A stretch of 64,000 nucleotides of DNA from an uncultured Clostridia bacterium (GTDB taxonomy: Bacteria; Bacillota; Clostridia; Christensenellales; Borkfalkiaceae), in the NCBI GenBank assembly GCA_944368925.1, contig CALVXG010000005.1:1-64000 (forward strand). Reading direction: 5' to 3'. Numbering within the stretch: the stretch's first letter is position 1; each line of letters opens with the position of its first letter. Positions 61,201 to 64,000 of this stretch are shown here, piece by piece. Both the position numbers and the translations under genes were made by a program. Under the pieces are notes generated by a model, which was not told the origin of the DNA, ran no database searches, and was given only the letters and a program-made list of their open reading frames with translations.

Positions 61201-63957
61201 CAGTGCCCCGCTCCGCAAAAGATCGATCAGCTGCAGCAGGGTCTGCATCTTCTTTTCCGTAAAAGAACTCACACGCTGACGGTAAAAATCAAGGAACAGA
61301 CTCAGATAATTTTTTACGTGCCGTATCTCCGCCAGCAATACTTCCGACGAATAATAGACCTGGTTGCGAAGATCGGGATCGTACTCCGTCAGATTCACGT
61401 TTTCAAAGGGAGAACGATGCACCCCGCCGCATTGCTTCGCCGCCGCCGATACCTCGATCAGCAGATTTTCGTACGTATCCAGTTTTTCTTTGGTCAGACT
61501 GTCGTAAAAAGTACTCTCGATATCCAATACGTCCGGCGCGTTCTTGTTTTTCAGATAGATCAGGATCCCTTCGTACACCGATACGCCCAGCCGCCGCTTT
61601 TTATGCAGAGCCATGATCGGCTCGTTCAGCGTCTTGCGCACTTCGGCGATCTGCTCGCTCTTCGTTTCAAAATCGGGATCGTCCTGCTCCGCCGCAAGCG
61701 CAAGCGTATTTTCCAGTCCGCGCAAAAGCGCAGGTTTATCCAGCTTCGCCGAATGAAGTTCCAGACAAAAATCGCCCAGCCCGATCGAATCCAGCCTCTT
61801 TTTCACCACCGAAAGCGCCGCCTGCTTTTCCGCCACGAACAGGACGCGCTTGCCCTGGTTGAGACAGTTGGCGATAATGTTTGTGATCGTCTGGCTCTTG
61901 CCCGTTCCGGGCGGCCCGTGCAGAACAAACGTCGCGCCTGCCGCCGCCTCCGCGATCGCCTCAAACTGCGAACAGTCCGCCATCAGCGGCGTGAGAATCT
62001 CCGACGGAGCATAATCGTCCTCCGCCTTGTCCTCGAATACGTTGTCCGCCAGCTCCATGCGGTTGTCAAGCAGAGATTTTACCAGCGCGTTTTTGCGGAA
62101 TTTGTCGATATTCTTGCGCACGTCGTTCCACATCGCAAACCGCGCAAACGAGAAGTTGGCGAGATACACCTCGTCCAGCACTTCCCATCCCTTCATGTTC
62201 AAAATCTCCATGCGCACCATCGCCATGATCTCCGACACGCGGATCCCCGACGAAATATTGTCCAGCCCGCGGATATCGATCTTGAACTCGCGCAGCAAAA
62301 ATTCCAGCAGCGTGCTGTTGATCTGCATATTCTCTTCCGCAAACGCCACGGAATACCCTTTACCGCCCTTGCTCCGCGTAATGCGTACGGGACACAGCAC
62401 CAAAGGCGCATACCGCGGCTCGCTGCCCTGCGCTTCATACCATTTCAAAAAACCGAACGCGAGGAACAACACGTTCGCGCCCGCTTCCTCTTCCGCCGTT
62501 TTCGCTTTCTTGATCAGATACCGCAGCACGTCCGCCATTGCTTCGCGGTCCGAATAGGTACGAAGACGGCGGTTTTTCAGTTCCACGCTCAAAAGCTCCG
62601 AAAGCCTCGAAAGGCTGCCCGCCGCAGGGAAATAATCTGCCGCCGGCATGATGCCGCGCACGTCCGCCGATTTCTCCGTCAGAAAGAATTCTTCCCCGCC
62701 CGCTAAGCTCTCGTACGTCTCGTTGATATCCGCCGAAAGCACGTGCAGCGTATTCTTTTCGGGTCGGAAGTTCAAAAGCGTGTTCTTTAACGACAAATCA
62801 AGCAGACGGCGCTCCCATTGCTTGTTTCGCGTCACCTTCCCGTCGAACGACAGCTTCCGCGTCCCCGAAAGCGATTCGGGCGCCGCATTGATGTCCGTCT
62901 CGTTTTCCCCGAGAAGTTCATACCCCTTGATCCCGCGCACCTTCAAAGGCAGAGAGGCGATCCGCGCAAGGCGGCACCGCTTGATGTCCACCACCGTGTC
63001 AAAATAATTGTTTTCCAGCTTCTGCGTGAAATGCTTTTCGGCGGCCGTATAGTTTACGTTCCTGCCCGCAAACACGTCCTCCACGTCAAACATGCTGACG
63101 TTGTTGATCCCGTCCGATATATACTTCTGCAACAGCACGATGTCATCGCTCACGCTGTCCGAAAAACAGTTGTCGTACAGCCATACGCCGCACCCCACGC
63201 TCTTTTCGCCCACCGTCAGCACGGGATGCAGCCCCGCACACTCGAAACAGGACGCCAAAAACAGAGCCAGCTCGAACGACGTGCAGACTTTGTTCTTCAA
63301 TATGACGGTAATATCCCCCACGGGTACGGGAGAATCGTAATTGTATTCCGCCGCCGATTTTTCGATCGAATGGCGCTTGACAACCGCAAAGATCGCGGCA
63401 GCGATCTGACGGATCTTGTTCTTGTCCCCTTCCTGATACCCGCGCCACTCACAGCTGACGCCCCATTTCTGCAGCTGCGGCACCGCTTCGCTCAAAACTT
63501 TCAGACATTCCGCCACCTTCGGGCGCACAAAACAGGACAAAAGCTCCGCGTTTCCCGCCCTTCCGCTCCAATAGTCGAACGGCAGAACGGTCAGCTCCAC
63601 CTTTTCCTCCGCGAGCACGTCTTTCCCGTGCAGCACGGCTATACGGATCCCGACCTGCGTCACCTCCGAAAGCTCCGTAAGATACAGGGGCGATACCACG
63701 TTCGCCGCCGCTATCTCCACCGTGCTCTCAAAGGGTACGTTGTCCAGATGCTTGTTGAAAGGCAGCAAAAATCCTTCCGCACAGTCGATCTGCACGTCCA
63801 GATCTTCGATCGTTTCCGAACCGGAGTTGGAGACCTGCAAAGCCGTAAAGAGCGGTACGCGGTTAAAATAATCGGCATACCCGTAAAACTGCTGCGCACG
63901 GACACTCAACGCCACACTTTCCCGTAACATCGTCTTCGCTGATTTCTTTCCTGCCAT
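58282..63957 (-). CDS. Giant SF1 helicase with DUF4011, Vsr-like and DUF3320 regions
   Basis: 1891 aa with GGAGG upstream of the ATG. Residues 1-330 include a transglutaminase-like stretch (CTSFELALFLASCF...GCGVWL, the usual His not visible); about 385-620 fits DUF4011; an UPF1-like SF1 ATPase follows, with Walker A GPPGTGKSQT (about 682-692), DEASQ (near 1297), VGDPKQLPPT and NVAVSRAREEMVVFSS. About 1590-1690 is a Vsr/MTES_1575-like endonuclease fold (YKIDCAVVDP, then LAIICDGTTAYHSSAKDR), where the Glu usual before CDG is Ile. The last 190 residues fit DUF3320. Such fusions are often found near phage-defence genes; here it heads an operon with comEA-like, comEC and holA. Confidence 0.88.
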   Translation of the reverse strand: MAGKKSAKTMLRESVALSVRAQQFYGYADYFNRVPLFTALQVSNSGSETIEDLDVQIDCAEGFLLPFNKHLDNVPFESTVEIAAANVVSPLYLTELSEVTQVGIRIAVLHGKDVLAEEKVELTVLPFDYWSGRAGNAELLSCFVRPKVAECLKVLSEAVPQLQKWGVSCEWRGYQEGDKNKIRQIAAAIFAVVKRHSIEKSAAEYNYDSPVPVGDITVILKNKVCTSFELALFLASCFECAGLHPVLTVGEKSVGCGVWLYDNCFSDSVSDDIVLLQKYISDGINNVSMFDVEDVFAGRNVNYTAAEKHFTQKLENNYFDTVVDIKRCRLARIASLPLKVRGIKGYELLGENETDINAAPESLSGTRKLSFDGKVTRNKQWERRLLDLSLKNTLLNFRPEKNTLHVLSADINETYESLAGGEEFFLTEKSADVRGIMPAADYFPAAGSLSRLSELLSVELKNRRLRTYSDREAMADVLRYLIKKAKTAEEEAGANVLFLAFGFLKWYEAQGSEPRYAPLVLCPVRITRSKGGKGYSVAFAEENMQINSTLLEFLLREFKIDIRGLDNISSGIRVSEIMAMVRMEILNMKGWEVLDEVYLANFSFARFAMWNDVRKNIDKFRKNALVKSLLDNRMELADNVFEDKAEDDYAPSEILTPLMADCSQFEAIAEAAAGATFVLHGPPGTGKSQTITNIIANCLNQGKRVLFVAEKQAALSVVKKRLDSIGLGDFCLELHSAKLDKPALLRGLENTLALAAEQDDPDFETKSEQIAEVRKTLNEPIMALHKKRRLGVSVYEGILIYLKNKNAPDVLDIESTFYDSLTKEKLDTYENLLIEVSAAAKQCGGVHRSPFENVNLTEYDPDLRNQVYYSSEVLLAEIRHVKNYLSLFLDFYRQRVSSFTEKKMQTLLQLIDLLRSGALDKYFHCDENEFYVFFNANRRLDRLLGNYFKNFKALIDIDCDPAVIEQELDNWGENYKSSKVLSTLVKRLRRSAAVKLAPSEETKYIGIVAQIYEDLKLVRDNTSLVQNFSDRGGKISFKRRDEFMEALKKMHALAEGIFMDYNADSFNSVCVKSASGGYAAPILDGLKQSLQSFRNAKENFCDVIRADTERFSDEDLLDYFNVKAGALIDNIDMLAAWCLFKKISAQLDGEGLSFVTDSLESGAVTSENILESFRKNVYRNFVETNIGADPVLSKFSAAVLEEKIEQFRVLDEQFAKISKAHIRNKLIANLPTTSTEGSLSLEVLAFQRIVKSNMRGMTVKEFIAEIPELFARLAPCVLMSPITVAQYLKADPDLFDLVVFDEASQLPTSEAIGALARAKNAVIVGDPKQLPPTSFFSSGYVDEENLDTEDLESILDDCLALSIPEKHLNWHYRSKHESLIAFSNIMYYGGKLCTFPSPDALESKVRLALVPDGIYDRGFTKRNKAEAEALVEEVVRRLKDPKLCRSSIGVVTFSTAQQDYIERRLSDALVRNKLEDAAYEREEPLFIKNLENVQGDERDVILFSVCYGPDRSGRVALNFGPLNQTGGWRRLNVAVSRAREEMVVFSSMTSAMINLAKTNSKGVAGLKAFLEFAEKGKTSLAISSDELKGTQSGIGKYIAQELKTYGYECRYDVGVSEYKIDCAVVDPKNKKRFILAIICDGTTAYHSSAKDRNILQIQTLKMNNWNVVRLFTINFINNPKREIKKIKDVLDRLTGTEKTGRDYLAKYKKNYRYAKLEQLQNLSQYVTCGENDGEILARLKVISAAEEPISEKFLLKRCLSSLGIQKYGGKVEERIENLIKSCGLKSEELCGKTYLRKTDKCLEYNFYRVETGDPIRKSEDDFTPYEIIALIKGLLENKVSLYSDELTALVCAELKIARPSDKLTEFIGECVNLGVERSVFVRSISDRISLY

Positions 63958-64000
63958 ATTCCCTCCGTATCTTATTTGCTTGCCGACGGAAAATCTTCCG

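Noticed and set aside
60805..62706. 633-codon plus-strand open frame
   Set aside because: Antisense to the giant helicase gene, Arg/Gln/His-rich with no domain.
1..64000. CRISPR arrays, insertion sequences or prophage genes
   Set aside because: No regularly spaced repeats, transposase motifs or phage structural genes were seen.

Overview
The window looks like a chromosomal segment from a Clostridia-type Bacillota (Firmicutes), most likely a gut-associated Christensenellales-like lineage. The reasons are a tRNA-Phe-type T-box leader on pheST, a PolA without a proofreading active site, MutS2, Tex and CdaA homologues, sporulation-family proteins (YunB, YlxY-like), CUT1 sugar transport coupled to secreted glycan-active lipoproteins, and InlB/Listeria-Bacteroides repeats on secreted proteins. 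Placement below class is inference. I see no IS element, prophage or CRISPR array. Most genes are on the minus strand.

Region 1 (1-12531, minus): one tightly packed nine-gene glycan-utilisation operon. In transcription order: a GH28-like lipoprotein, an AraC regulator, a solute-binding lipoprotein, a small Ig-like lipoprotein, two CUT1 permeases, a large glycosidase-like lipoprotein, a repeat-containing wall/membrane-anchored protein, and a GH36 alpha-galactosidase cut off by the window edge. No transport ATPase is encoded. The upstream gap carries five copies of a TGTTGC motif, the three nearest the operon spaced 21-24 bp apart.

Region 2 (13074-15270, plus): two accessory genes with their own promoter, a PD-(D/E)XK-type protein and a Cys-rich coiled-coil membrane protein. 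Region 3 (15491-30614, mostly minus): a membrane InlB-repeat protein with a ribosomal-protein-L15-like tail, an Fe-ADH, tRNA-Leu(GAG), a lytic transglycosylase-coaE-polA operon, tRNA-Glu(CTC), a ferritin-like protein, acpP, tex, a DNA-repair pair (AlkD-like and deoxyinosine glycosylase), an M16 peptidase and a YlxY-like deacetylase.

Region 4 (30615-48243): mutS2, a U32 peptidase, pheST with T-box, yunB, RNase P RNA, pyk, two FAD oxidoreductases, a membrane YegP protein and serS. Region 5 (48447-63957): a P-type ATPase; a compact operon cdaA / TM-only CdaR-like peptide / DUF1015 / aspartate kinase; and a second compact operon of a 1891-aa DUF4011-helicase-Vsr-like-DUF3320 protein, an SLBB-only ComEA-like protein, comEC and holA.

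The points most worth a second look are the reduced c-di-AMP module (a 39-aa CdaR reduced to its membrane anchor), the giant helicase/nuclease-like protein coupled to a reduced ComEA and a ComEC with a degenerate C-terminal domain, the membrane protein with an L15-like tail, the four-module secreted protein with a Gly-Cys C-terminal signal, and a family of near-perfect ~21-bp terminator hairpins.
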